DNA of 40,314 nt from positions 1 to 40,314 of the forward strand of contig CAYMFM010000031.1 in assembly GCA_964389685.1 (NCBI GenBank), written 5' to 3'. The stretch is from G020353115 sp964389685 (GTDB lineage: Bacteria; Bacteroidota; Bacteroidia; Bacteroidales; VadinHA17). The position numbers were made by a program, and so were the translations under genes. The notes beneath the pieces were generated by a model. The model ran no database searches. It was not told the DNA's origin and worked only from the letters and a program-made list of their open reading frames with translations. Below are positions 17,086 to 24,647 of this stretch, in pieces; position 1 is the first letter of the stretch, and each line of letters starts with the position of its first letter.

Positions 17086-17215
17086 ATCCTCCTGCGGAAA
17101 ATGCCTTTGGCACATCCCTTCCCCGAAGGGACTCCGATGGAGCGGGACAGTTCTCGGCTCTCGGTTTATTTCTATTATGAGTTTGGAGTTATGCGGTCCA
17201 GGGAACGTTAGATGC

Positions 17216-17316
17216 CAGACGTCAAACAACAATCCCGATAATTTAACGGAATTTCACGCATGTAGAGACGCGATTAATCGCGTCTCTGAACCGGTATACT
17301 GATTTACATTTCGTTT
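17216..17316 (+). repeat. Family A bipartite palindromic element, copy 1 (101 bp)
   Basis: It begins CAGACGTCAAAC and ends CGTTT, exactly 101 bp, the same boundaries and length as the copy at 25463-25563. The central palindrome at 17264-17287 is a perfect 24-base inverted repeat with arms AGAGACGCGATT and AATCGCGTCTCT. The upstream small hairpin (CCGAT...ACGGAA) has degenerated in this copy. Confidence 0.9.
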
Positions 17317-17462
17317 AATCGTATTGTTTCTATTTCACGGAACATAAATGGTAAAGATTATTTCACAGGGCCCGGCCAGGATAGCATCGTAACCGAATAA
17401 CGATTTTTTTACCAGCCATTCCTGCATGTTTGTGTTAAACCCGCATGCAATCCGTACGTCCC

Positions 17463-17517
17463 ATTCGTCGCTCGACTCTTCCGAAGGAATCGCTATGCGA
17501 AGGTTCGGGCGACGAAT
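17463..17517. repeat. Family G hairpin, copy 2, with enlarged loop
   Basis: Perfect 9-base arms ATTCGTCGC and GCGACGAAT enclose a 37-base loop. The loop contains CCGAAGGAATCGCTATGCGA, a phrase with relatives at about 27103-27123 and 28626-28640, so the loop appears to have received another small repeat. A T-rich run follows the right arm. Confidence 0.65.
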
Positions 17518-17556
17518 TTTTAAAATTGACATGAAATATGTACTTTAGAATCTTGT

Positions 17557-17583
17557 CGTCGCTCGACTTCAGTTCGGGCGACG
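17557..17583. repeat. Family G hairpin, copy 3
   Basis: Arms CGTCGC and GCGACG with the compact loop TCGACTTCAGTTCGG and a following AATTTTT run. It is the same loop as in the copy after udk, with different but still complementary arms. Confidence 0.65.
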
Positions 17584-17676
17584 AATTTTTGAACTGGAAA
17601 TACCTTCTTTAGAATCCTGTGATCACTTGAAATGAAAGCTTGTTTGCATGCAACATAACCCTTAACCGTCAAGCCC

Positions 17677-18264
17677 ATGATCCGAAATTTAATTTTACAG
17701 AATCGCAGTTACAGGAGATTTTATGAAGATGTTCCGGTGGAGATGAGCATACTGGAGGAGTTGGTTGATCTGGCGCGGAATTCTGCTTCTGCAGGCAACG
17801 AACAATCCCTCAAATACATCTTATCAACAAGCAGGGAGAAGAATGAACAGATCTTTCCAACCCTTGCATGGGCCGGTTATCTGAAAAATTGGGATGGACC
17901 GGAGCCTGGAGAAAGGCCCTCAGCATACATCATTATTCTGGGTGACTGGCAGGTTTCCGGGAAATTTTACTGCGATCATGGTATTGCGGCTCAAAGTATC
18001 CTGCTGGGAGCCACAGAAAAGGAACTGGGTGGTTGTATCATTGGTTCAATCAAAAAGAAAGCGCTGGGAAAAATTCTGGGATTAAGCAAACAGTTCGAAA
18101 TTCTGCTTGTTCTTGCTCTGGGTAAACCAAAGGAAAAGGTGGTACTGGAAGAAGCAAAAGAGAAAGATATTCGGTACTGGCGTGATGATCAGCAGGTCCA
18201 CCATGTTCCAAAAAGGCCGTTGAATGAGTTAATCCTGAATGGGTTTCAAGGAGAGACGAGGTGA
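17677..18264 (+). CDS. Nitroreductase family protein
   Basis: A 195-residue FMN-dependent nitroreductase-fold protein. The N-terminus has the FMN-phosphate site NRSYRRFYEDVPV at about residues 9-21, followed by LARNSASAGNEQSLKYIL, which fits the usual A-S-AGNxQP region. The centre has GIAAQSILLGATEKELGGCIIGSI at about 104-127, the helix and loop that cover the flavin. The C-terminal part HHVPKRPLNELI is typical. Members reduce nitro groups, quinones or flavins with NAD(P)H; the substrate is not evident. It is single on its strand, bordered by repeats on both sides, and converges on nadK. Confidence 0.88.
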   Translation: MIRNLILQNRSYRRFYEDVPVEMSILEELVDLARNSASAGNEQSLKYILSTSREKNEQIFPTLAWAGYLKNWDGPEPGERPSAYIIILGDWQVSGKFYCDHGIAAQSILLGATEKELGGCIIGSIKKKALGKILGLSKQFEILLVLALGKPKEKVVLEEAKEKDIRYWRDDQQVHHVPKRPLNELILNGFQGETR

Positions 18265-18346
18265 GACAACCCCTACACTGAAACCATCTTACACGTGCAG
18301 GAAGACAATAAATGAAAACCGGGGTTTTGCGTGGCCACCCAAAAAG

Positions 18347-18392
18347 CGGTCCAACTGCACTGCTATTTATCTGGAAAACGCTGCATAGACCG
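18347..18392 (+). repeat. Family B hairpin, copy 1
   Basis: It starts CGGTCCAACTGCACTGC and ends CTGCATAGACCG, 46 bp. The ends CGGTC and GACCG are inverted. The copy at 25837-25882 has the same length and shares most bases, including CCAACTGCA near the left end and GGAAAAC in the middle. Confidence 0.75.
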
Positions 18393-18404
18393 GAACGAAA
18401 AAGG

Positions 18405-18499
18405 CGTTAAACAAACAAATTCCGATAATGCATCGGAAATGCACGCCATGTAGAGACGTAAGATCTTACGTCTCTACGTTGAAAATACCCTCAACACCC
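18405..18499 (+). repeat. Family A bipartite palindromic element, copy 2
   Basis: It has both parts of the element. A first hairpin at 18420-18438 has arms TTCCGAT and ATCGGAA; a perfect 28-base palindrome at 18450-18477 has half-site GTAGAGACGTAAGA. The centre differs from copy 1 (TAAGATCTTA instead of CGATTAATCG), but complementarity is complete. It shares its right flank (ACCTCAACA-like) with the copy at 39362. Confidence 0.9.
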
Positions 18500-18601
18500 T
18501 GGATTTTATTTTTTTCCAATTTGAAACCATATGAAACATTGGTCCCATGCCAATTTTAACCCCAATTCTGACGCAATTTTGTTGGTCAGAACAGGTACGA
18601 C

Positions 18602-18645
18602 ATTCATTATTCGACATTCGACATTCGAGATTCGACATTCATCTA
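18602..18645. repeat. Short tandem ATTCGACATTCG repeats
   Basis: Three to four imperfect tandem copies of about 11-14 bp, each containing ATTCGACATTC or ATTCGAGATTC, lie just downstream of the nadK stop codon. They are local and not obviously related to the palindromic families. Confidence 0.6.
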
Positions 18646-19521
18646 GTTCCTCTTATCCGCTCCCCACATCAGCTTCGAGCGGAGGGTGGAGTAGTAGTTA
18701 TGATGTTTGAGTTTCAAAACCAAAATCTTGAAACCGGCACGTCTCACCACAATCTCTGTAGAACTTTCCAGTTCGACTGAACGAAAATCAAGGGTGGCAA
18801 GAAATTTACGGGTCCGTCCATTGACTTTCAACCGGAGCTCATTCTTGTCGGGAATAACTACCGGTCTTACGGTTAAATTGTGCGGAGCAATGGGTGAGAT
18901 GATAAAGTTATGGGAATCCGGGATCACGATCGGACCACCAACACTCATGGAGTAGGCGGTGGAACCCGTGGGGGTGGATATGATCAGACCGTCAGCCCAG
19001 TAAGCGTTCAGCAGCTCATCATTCACAAAGGTATGAATGGTGATCATCGTCGCATCGATCTTCTGGATCGTTACCTCATTCAACGCAAAATTGAAATCAC
19101 CAAACGGTTTGCCTGGCGATTCAAATTCCAGCAGTGCCCTCTCCTCCAGGCTGTAATTGCCGGCAAATATATCATCCAGCGATTCGGAGAGCTCCTCCTT
19201 CGAGATGTTTGCCAGAAACCCCAGCCTTCCGCTATTGATGCCGACAACCGGGACTTTTGAATCCCTTACGTAGGTGATGGTCTCCAGGAAGGTGCCATCC
19301 CCGCCGATACTGAAAAAATAGTCAATGCCGTCAGGGAGTTCCGAATATTCGGTAAACAGCCCGGCAACCTCGGGTTTCTGGTTCACCTCATCCCTGAGGA
19401 AATCGTAAAACGGATGGTAAAGGTAGAGGTCAACGTTATATTCCTGCAGTTTCCTGAACAGGTCCTTACTGCAGTCATGAAAATTTTCCTCAAAGGTTTT
19501 TCCGTAAATGACAATTCTCAT
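18643..19521 (-). CDS. nadK: NAD kinase
   Basis: A 292-residue NAD kinase that makes NADP from NAD with ATP. The signatures are FSIGGDGTFLETITYV at about residues 71-86 (catalytic Asp in GGDGT), GINSGRLGFLANI at about 95-107, and YWADGLIISTPTGSTAYSMSVGGPIV at about 173-199. The C-terminal beta region carries the expected APHNLTVRPVVIPD. Length is normal. Its start is 2 bp after the CBS gene's stop, so the two share a transcript, an arrangement opposite pdxJ that I regard as common in Bacteroidota. Confidence 0.96.
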   Translation of the reverse strand: MRIVIYGKTFEENFHDCSKDLFRKLQEYNVDLYLYHPFYDFLRDEVNQKPEVAGLFTEYSELPDGIDYFFSIGGDGTFLETITYVRDSKVPVVGINSGRLGFLANISKEELSESLDDIFAGNYSLEERALLEFESPGKPFGDFNFALNEVTIQKIDATMITIHTFVNDELLNAYWADGLIISTPTGSTAYSMSVGGPIVIPDSHNFIISPIAPHNLTVRPVVIPDKNELRLKVNGRTRKFLATLDFRSVELESSTEIVVRRAGFKILVLKLKHHNYYSTLRSKLMWGADKRN

Positions 19522-19523
19522 AA

Positions 19524-20189
19524 TTATATATTCAGATACCGCATAAACGATTCATACCGGCTCGAATAAAAACTGTCCATATCCTCATCCTCATGGTATG
19601 ATGCTTTAATGGTATAGTTAAACCGGTTGAAGGTCTGGATAATGGCTGACAGATCGGTCCGGTTGATTTTTAGGGTCAGCTCCATCTTCATCGATTCGTC
19701 GGATGAGCTGAGGTAAAGTCCCAGTATCTTGGCATCATTCCCCTCCACAATCTGGGCAATCTGTGAAAGGGCATAGTTTTTCTGATGCAGTTCCAGCACG
19801 ATGATCCCCCCGGGATCTTTTAGCCCGGCAAGGTTGGCAAAACGTTGTATCAGATCATTCATGGTGATCAGTCCCAGGTAATGCTTTTCCTGGTTCAGAA
19901 CAGGTACGATCGTCAGTTTCAGGCGCGAAACCAGTTCAATCACCTCGAAAATGTGCTGATCACTTGTCACATAGGGGCTAAAAAGTGAGAGGTTATGGTT
20001 GCCAATCGGTTCATCTGCCATATTCAGATCATAAATATCGGTATCAGAGATGAGTCCCAGAAACTCCTTGTTGTTCACGATGGGCAGGTGTGAGATCCGG
20101 AAGATCTCCATCCAGCTCAATGCCTGCAACCCGGTATCGGAGGTTTTCAGCGAAGGGACAACTTCGGATAATAGATCTTTTGCCAGCAT
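19524..20189 (-). CDS. Tandem CBS domain protein with C-terminal ACT-like region
   Basis: A 221-residue cytosolic protein. Two CBS motifs fill residues about 1-130: the first ends HLPIVNNKEFLGLISDTDIYDL and the second ends IVPVLNQEKHYLGLITMNDLIQRF. CBS pairs usually bind adenine nucleotides. Residues about 140-215 (GGIIVLELHQKNYALSQIAQIVEGNDAKILGLYLSS) resemble an ACT-type regulatory fold. The gene precedes nadK with a 2-bp gap, so a role in sensing or controlling NAD(P) or ATP status is plausible but inferred. No enzymatic domain is present. Confidence 0.85.
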   Translation of the reverse strand: MLAKDLLSEVVPSLKTSDTGLQALSWMEIFRISHLPIVNNKEFLGLISDTDIYDLNMADEPIGNHNLSLFSPYVTSDQHIFEVIELVSRLKLTIVPVLNQEKHYLGLITMNDLIQRFANLAGLKDPGGIIVLELHQKNYALSQIAQIVEGNDAKILGLYLSSSDESMKMELTLKINRTDLSAIIQTFNRFNYTIKASYHEDEDMDSFYSSRYESFMRYLNI

Positions 20190-20507
20190 CTGTATAAGCC
20201 TTCTTGAAAAATTAGGTTAATTTTGCATAAAAGTACAAAAAATTGAAACCAATACATTATAGGAATTATTTGAAAACTTGGTAAATAATATTTGTGGTGT
20301 GACCTGGAGATTTAGTGACACACGGTTAGTAGCATACGGGCCGTGGTCCACAGCTCACTCTTCGCCCGCCGAAGCCTTCTTTGACAGCCGTAGTCTTGAC
20401 GAAGGTGGTGGCGAAGGCGGGGCTCACTACTCACAACTTTCAATAATTTGAAGAACCAGGGAAAGGAAACATATAATTCATAACTATTTCGATAAACAGT
20501 AGCAGTA
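20190..20507. other. Divergent intergenic region CBS/pdxJ with a GC-rich repeat
   Basis: A 318-bp divergent gap. The half next to the CBS gene is AT-rich and should hold its promoter. The other half contains a GC-rich inverted block (family H, 20363-20421). No gene is seen. Confidence 0.65.
20363..20421. repeat. Family H CGCCCGCC...GGCGGG block, copy 1
   Basis: It begins CGCCCGCCGAAGCC and ends GGCGAAGGCGGG, then continues as GCTCACTACTCAC. Two related blocks, at 32251-32271 and 32345-32372, are also followed by ACTCACTAC or ACTCATCAC strings, so the GC-rich palindrome and its right flank travel together. Confidence 0.6.
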
Positions 20508-21230
20508 ATGAGTACCACCCGACTCAGTGTCAACATAAACAAGATTGCCACACTCCGCAATGCCCGGGGAGGTGATATTCCAAATGTTGTGGAAGCGGCT
20601 GTCAACTGTCAGGACTATGGTGCACAGGGCATAACGGTCCATCCAAGACCGGACGAAAGGCACATCCGATACCAGGATGTGCGCGATATCAAACCGGTGA
20701 TCACCACTGAATTCAACATCGAAGGATATCCCACAAAAAAATTCATTGACCTGGTGCTGGAGATACTGCCTCACCAGGTCACACTGGTGCCTGATCCGCC
20801 CGATGCCCTGACCTCAAATGCCGGGTGGGATACCGTTAATAACCTGTCCTTCCTGAAAGAGGTGATCGCTGAGTTCAAGGCTCACGATATCCGTACTTCC
20901 CTCTTCATTGACACCTCTCCCGAATTCATCAAGCAAGCTGCAGAGACCGGGACCGACCGGGTTGAGTTGTATACCGAGCCATACGCCGCCGGATACCATG
21001 CCGGCAGGGAGAAAGCCGTTAAACCCTTTACCGATGCTGCCAGGCTGGCACATGATATCGGACTGGATCTGAATGCCGGGCACGACCTCAACCTCGATAA
21101 CCTCCGGTACTTTGTGCAGAATGTACCCCATATCAAAGAGGTATCCATCGGCCATGCCCTCATCTCCGACGCCCTCTATTTTGGACTGGAAAATACCATC
21201 CAGATGTATTTGCATGAGTTGAGGGGATGA
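20508..21230 (+). CDS. pdxJ: Pyridoxine 5'-phosphate synthase
   Basis: A 240-residue TIM-barrel enzyme condensing 1-deoxyxylulose 5-phosphate with 3-amino-2-oxopropyl phosphate to pyridoxine 5'-phosphate (vitamin B6). The N-terminus TRLSVNINKIATLRNARGG, then GAQGITVHPRPDERHIRYQDV at about residues 44-64 (active-site His and Arg), the Glu in TEFNIEGYPT, VELYTEPYAAGYH, and the C-terminal LNAGHDLNLDNL and VSIGHALISDALYFGL loops are all present. Full family length. It is divergent from the CBS-nadK pair and is followed by the alpha/beta hydrolase 54 bp later on the same strand. Confidence 0.96.
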   Translation: MSTTRLSVNINKIATLRNARGGDIPNVVEAAVNCQDYGAQGITVHPRPDERHIRYQDVRDIKPVITTEFNIEGYPTKKFIDLVLEILPHQVTLVPDPPDALTSNAGWDTVNNLSFLKEVIAEFKAHDIRTSLFIDTSPEFIKQAAETGTDRVELYTEPYAAGYHAGREKAVKPFTDAARLAHDIGLDLNAGHDLNLDNLRYFVQNVPHIKEVSIGHALISDALYFGLENTIQMYLHELRG

Positions 21231-21284
21231 ACACACCGGGTAATTGAATACCAAAAATTCTATTTTTAACTTTTTGCAACTGGC

Positions 21285-22097
21285 ATGGATCTTTTCTTCC
21301 GAAAATATGGTTCCGGACCACCGCTGATTATTGTGCACGGGCTCTATGGCTCCTCCGACAATTGGGTCACGATTGGCAAGGCACTCGGGAGACGGTTTGA
21401 AGTATTTATCCCGGATCAGCGAAACCATGGGAGATCCCAGCACAGTGACCATCATAGCTATGAACTGATGAGGGATGATCTGCTGGAGTTTATGGATAAA
21501 CACTCCATTGGAAAACCCATCCTTCTCGGGCACAGCATGGGTGGTAAAACGATCATGTTCTTCGCCACTTCTTTTCCTGAACGTGTCAATGGACTGATCG
21601 TTGTCGATATCGCACCAAAATCCTATTTCAGCTATTCCGGAGAATCGGTTCAAGCTGCCGACCATCTCTTTATTATCCGGGCTATGGAAAATTTGGATCT
21701 GTCGAAGATCCGAAACCGTGATGAGGCAGATCGTGAGATGAGTTCACGGATCAAATCCGGGCGTGTAAGGCAATTCCTGCTCAAAAACCTTTCACGATCA
21801 AAAAATGGGACATTCCACTGGAAGCTTAATATTGAGGTGATCCGGAAAGACCTGGTTCGTATTCTGGAGGGGCTCAATGCGTCGGAATTTGAGCGGGGAA
21901 ATCAGATCACCGGTTTCCCGGTCCTGTTTATTCGTGGTGCCAACTCGACCTACATCCTGGATTCCGACATTCCATTCATCCAGAAGATTTTTCCCTATGC
22001 CGAGGTTACTACCATTCCCGACGCAGGACACTGGCTCCATGCCGAGCAGCCCGAACTGCTGATAGAAAAAGTGGTGCGGTTTGTGTTTGGGGAATAG
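21285..22097 (+). CDS. Alpha/beta hydrolase (YbfF-like esterase)
   Basis: A 270-residue alpha/beta hydrolase. The oxyanion loop VHGLYGSSDNW is at about residues 18-28, DQRNHGRS at about 45-52, the nucleophile elbow LLGHSMGGKTIM at about 85-96 (Ser in GHSMGG), and the catalytic His in PDAGHWLHAEQP near residue 247. The overall order resembles E. coli YbfF, a small acyl-ester/acyl-CoA esterase, but the substrate cannot be fixed. There is no signal peptide, so it is cytosolic. It is probably cotranscribed with pdxJ and ends at a repeat-rich convergent region. Confidence 0.88.
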   Translation: MDLFFRKYGSGPPLIIVHGLYGSSDNWVTIGKALGRRFEVFIPDQRNHGRSQHSDHHSYELMRDDLLEFMDKHSIGKPILLGHSMGGKTIMFFATSFPERVNGLIVVDIAPKSYFSYSGESVQAADHLFIIRAMENLDLSKIRNRDEADREMSSRIKSGRVRQFLLKNLSRSKNGTFHWKLNIEVIRKDLVRILEGLNASEFERGNQITGFPVLFIRGANSTYILDSDIPFIQKIFPYAEVTTIPDAGHWLHAEQPELLIEKVVRFVFGE

Positions 22098-22264
22098 GGA
22101 GAGGAAGGAAGGATGAAGGATGCGCCATAGGCGTGCCTACGGCAATTGATTAAGGATTAAGGAGGGTGACGAAAGCTAAGGAAGAATTCGCTCGTACTGC
22201 GACTGTGGGCAGGAAATGTGTTGGCGGCAGTTCGCGGTACGAGTATTGGTATTAGAAGTGAGTC

Positions 22265-22462
22265 GTGAGAGCTTGCCACGTGAAATGCGACGCTTGCCCT
22301 GTGAAATTTGAGGCACGAAAATATTTCACCAGGGAAGGAGCATATTTCACTGTGGGTGAGTGAGTGAGTGGTGAGAGCTTGCCACGTGAAATGCGACGCT
22401 TGCCCTGTGAAATTTGAGGCACGAAAATATTTCACCAGGGAAGGAGCATATTTCACTGTGGG
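22265..22462 (+). repeat. Tandem 92-bp repeat of family C motifs
   Basis: Two copies (22265-22356 and 22371-22462), each from GTGAGAGCTTGCC to CACTGTGGG, appear identical and are separated by 14 bp of TGAGTGAGTGAGTG. Each copy contains GCCACGTGAAAT and GCCCTGTGAAATT on the left, and ATTTCACCAGGG and ATTTCACTGTGGG on the right, which can pair as an inverted repeat. Identity of the two copies suggests a recent duplication. Confidence 0.9.
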
Positions 22463-22506
22463 GGAGACTGTGAGACAGAGTGACGAGAGGATGTGAGATG
22501 CAGCCG

Positions 22507-22530
22507 TAGAGACAAGGCACTACCTTGTCT
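22507..22530. repeat. Family A-like palindrome, degenerate
   Basis: GTAGAGACAAGG on the left and CCTTGTCT on the right surround CACTA. It shares the GTAGAGAC end of family A but has a different core, close to that at 32166-32186. The inner base pairs are partly lost here. Confidence 0.65.
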
Positions 22531-22622
22531 TTAACACACCAATAAATCAAAAAGATCCGTTTTTATATTTTGAACAATTCTGTAGAATGGTCAACAGACC
22601 AATTGGCCTGAAAAACCGGAAA

Positions 22623-22710
22623 CCCTGCCTGCCATGTCTTCGGTCTCCGGCGGTCATAGCCTTTAGCGACGGCACGCAGGTAAACCGGCAGGCAAGGCGG
22701 CTGGCAGGGA
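22623..22710. repeat. Family D GC-rich inverted repeat, copy 3
   Basis: The outer arms CCCTGCCTGCCA and CTGGCAGGGA face each other over about 66 bp of GC-rich sequence with further GGCAGG/CGCAGG repeats. Confidence 0.55.
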
Positions 22711-22739
22711 TTAACGAAATATCAACACACACCTTAACC

Positions 22740-22781
22740 CGGTCTGCATTGCTTTTCTGCAGGAAAACGCTTCATGGACCG
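22740..22781 (+). repeat. Family B hairpin, copy 2 (internally shortened)
   Basis: It starts CGGTCTGCATTGC and ends GCTTCATGGACCG, 42 bp. The CCAAC after the left CGGTC is missing compared with the other copies, so the left side is shortened while the right side is intact. Confidence 0.7.
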
Positions 22782-22838
22782 TTGTTCCCCCTATCAACTG
22801 ATAACGAATAACTTATAACAATTAACCCCGGTGTTAAT

Positions 22839-24647
22839 TCACTCCATCGCAAACTCCAATCCCAAACTCTCCAGTTTCTCATCTGTCGGTCTGGAGGTGA
22901 TGGGATCCCAGCCGCGGTCGGTATAGTATGTTGTCAGCAACTCCTCAAATTCTTTCCGGTCGAGCACAGCTCCTTTCTCTGTCCCGATCGTGAGTGGTTC
23001 TTCAAAAAACCGGTCGGGCAGTACATCATCCTCCCGGGTGAATCCTTCACGGTAGTTGAACATCTTCTCCAGGTTAAAGACCCGTTCGCCGGCTTTCATG
23101 TATTCCTCCGTAGTATAGGAATGTCCTGTGATCATAGTAATGATGTTCTCCAGCCCATTCTCTCCGTAACTGCCTGCTGCAAAGAGGCATAAGCCCAGTG
23201 AATCAACCATTGCCGTGCTGTTCTGTTCCTGAGGATTTGCACCGTTTAAATGGCATGCTCCCCGGTTGGACGATACATAGGAAATACCCATACCCGGATT
23301 GACATGAACATTGTGAGCAGCCAGCTCGTGTCCCTTCACGTGAATGGCAAACTTGTGTGAATCCCTGCCGACCTTTTCCGCCAGCTTCTTAACGCCCTGT
23401 CCTGCCAGATCCCCAACTCCTTCCCGGTAGGTAATCTTTTGAAGCATATCCAATACTGCACGTACATTTCCCCAGGTAAGGTCAATACCATCCACAAAAT
23501 TTTTATCAATATACCCTTTCTCATAGGCTTCCATCAGGAATCCGATGGCATTACCGGTAGAGATGATATCCACTCCATAGTCATCCCCGGCATAGATCTC
23601 CTTCAACAGGCCTTCGAGGTTACTTATCAGCAGGTTGGAACCATACATGGTTCCGGTTTCATATTCCGGTCCGTCATGGACCAGTCCGGCATAGATTCCT
23701 TTTTGAATGACCCCGCTTTTTTTACAGGCCAGTGGGCAGGCATAGCAGGCAAAGTCCCGCTGCCATGCTTTTGCCCGGGCTGCTTCCGCCCCGATCAGGC
23801 TGACGTCGGTAAAGGTTCCTTCCCTGAAGTTCTTAACCGCCTCACGGCTTGCCTCACTGATCATGGTCAATGCTCCGGCAGTTCCATTGGAACGCCACCA
23901 GGCTGTCATCGGATCATCCCTGAATTTATTCCGTGTCAGATCCAGCAATTCAAGGTATTTTTTATGGTCAGCCACTTCAGGAAACCGGGTTCCCTTTACG
24001 GCTATCGCCTTCAGGTTTTTTGATCCCATCACGGCTCCTGTTCCACCCCTTCCGGCTGCCCGGGCAGCTGTATTCATGACACATGCCATCGGGACCATGT
24101 TCTCCCCGGCAGGCCCGATATAACAGGATTGGAACCGGTTATCGCCGAGCGATTCGTGAAATTCTATGTCGAATTCATCGGTTCTCATACCCCAGAATGC
24201 TGAGGCATCACAAATTTCCACATCATCGTTTTCGATCTTTATATATACGGGCTTCGAAGCTTTGCCCGTCACCACAATCCCGTCATATCCGGCAAAACGG
24301 ATCTCCGGACCGATAAAGCCGCCCATGTTGGCATAACTGACCGTTGAGGCATGCTTATAGGTTGAATGAACGGGCGATGTACGTGGTGATTTCGTTACCA
24401 CACAGGTACGGGAGGAGGAGGCAAAGGGATAGCCGGTCATCGGACCGGGCATGAACATGATCGGATTTTCAGGGGCGAATGGGTCCATTCCCGGTTCTTT
24501 CACCTTATCCCATAAGATCTTCATTCCAAGTCCACGGCCACCGACAAAATTTTTTGCGTCGGATGGAGATACCGGCACTTTTTCAATCTTGCCTGAAGTG
24601 AGATTCACTTCCAGGATTGATCCGCTGTATCCGTATAACTTATCCAT
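22839..24647 (-). CDS. Aldehyde:ferredoxin oxidoreductase (AOR) family tungsto/molybdoenzyme
   Basis: A 602-residue AOR-family catalytic subunit that would carry a tungsto- or molybdo-bispterin and one [4Fe-4S] cluster. The N-terminus YGYSGSILEVNLTSGK and the FVGGRGLG segment are typical, as is ARAAGRGGTGAVMGSKNLKAIAV at about residues 195-217. The cluster cysteines are Cys301, Cys304 and Cys308 (CYACPLAC) and probably Cys487 (DSLGLC). There is no signal peptide. Canonical AORs oxidise aldehydes to acids with ferredoxin; distant members include YdhV and benzoyl-CoA reductase BamB, so the substrate is open. The start overlaps the upstream ferredoxin gene by 8 bp and is preceded by a strong AGGAGGTGA ribosome site within that gene. 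Confidence 0.9.
   Translation of the reverse strand: MDKLYGYSGSILEVNLTSGKIEKVPVSPSDAKNFVGGRGLGMKILWDKVKEPGMDPFAPENPIMFMPGPMTGYPFASSSRTCVVTKSPRTSPVHSTYKHASTVSYANMGGFIGPEIRFAGYDGIVVTGKASKPVYIKIENDDVEICDASAFWGMRTDEFDIEFHESLGDNRFQSCYIGPAGENMVPMACVMNTAARAAGRGGTGAVMGSKNLKAIAVKGTRFPEVADHKKYLELLDLTRNKFRDDPMTAWWRSNGTAGALTMISEASREAVKNFREGTFTDVSLIGAEAARAKAWQRDFACYACPLACKKSGVIQKGIYAGLVHDGPEYETGTMYGSNLLISNLEGLLKEIYAGDDYGVDIISTGNAIGFLMEAYEKGYIDKNFVDGIDLTWGNVRAVLDMLQKITYREGVGDLAGQGVKKLAEKVGRDSHKFAIHVKGHELAAHNVHVNPGMGISYVSSNRGACHLNGANPQEQNSTAMVDSLGLCLFAAGSYGENGLENIITMITGHSYTTEEYMKAGERVFNLEKMFNYREGFTREDDVLPDRFFEEPLTIGTEKGAVLDRKEFEELLTTYYTDRGWDPITSRPTDEKLESLGLEFAME

Larger units (their letters stand above)
17027..17676. 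other. Intergenic repeat cluster between exonuclease and nitroreductase genes
   Basis: About 650 bp with no convincing gene. In order it holds a GC-rich family D block (17043-17085), a full family A element (17216-17316), two right-arm fragments of family C (17332-17340 and 17359-17371), and two family G hairpins (17463-17517 and 17557-17583). A minus-strand frame of 65 codons at 17335-17532 is made of these repeats and is not credible as a gene. Confidence 0.75.
18265..18642. other. Convergent intergenic region with repeats
   Basis: About 380 bp between the converging nitroreductase and nadK genes. It contains a family B hairpin (18347-18392), a family A element (about 18405-18499) and, near 18600-18645, four tandem near-copies of ATTCGACATTCG. 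No gene is seen. Confidence 0.7.
22098..22838. other. Repeat-filled convergent intergenic region
   Basis: About 740 bp between the hydrolase and the AOR-family gene, without a credible gene. It holds a tandem 92-bp repeat built from family C motifs (22265-22462), a degenerate family A-like palindrome (22507-22530), a family D block (22623-22710) and a family B hairpin (22740-22781). It is one of the densest repeat regions of the window. Confidence 0.75.

Noticed and set aside
17335..17532. 65-codon open frame on the minus strand
   Set aside because: Composed of family C and G repeat sequence; no protein character and no conserved motif.
22265..22462. Possible CRISPR-like array
   Set aside because: Only two long identical units with a 14-bp simple spacer; no short regular repeats with unique spacers and no cas genes.
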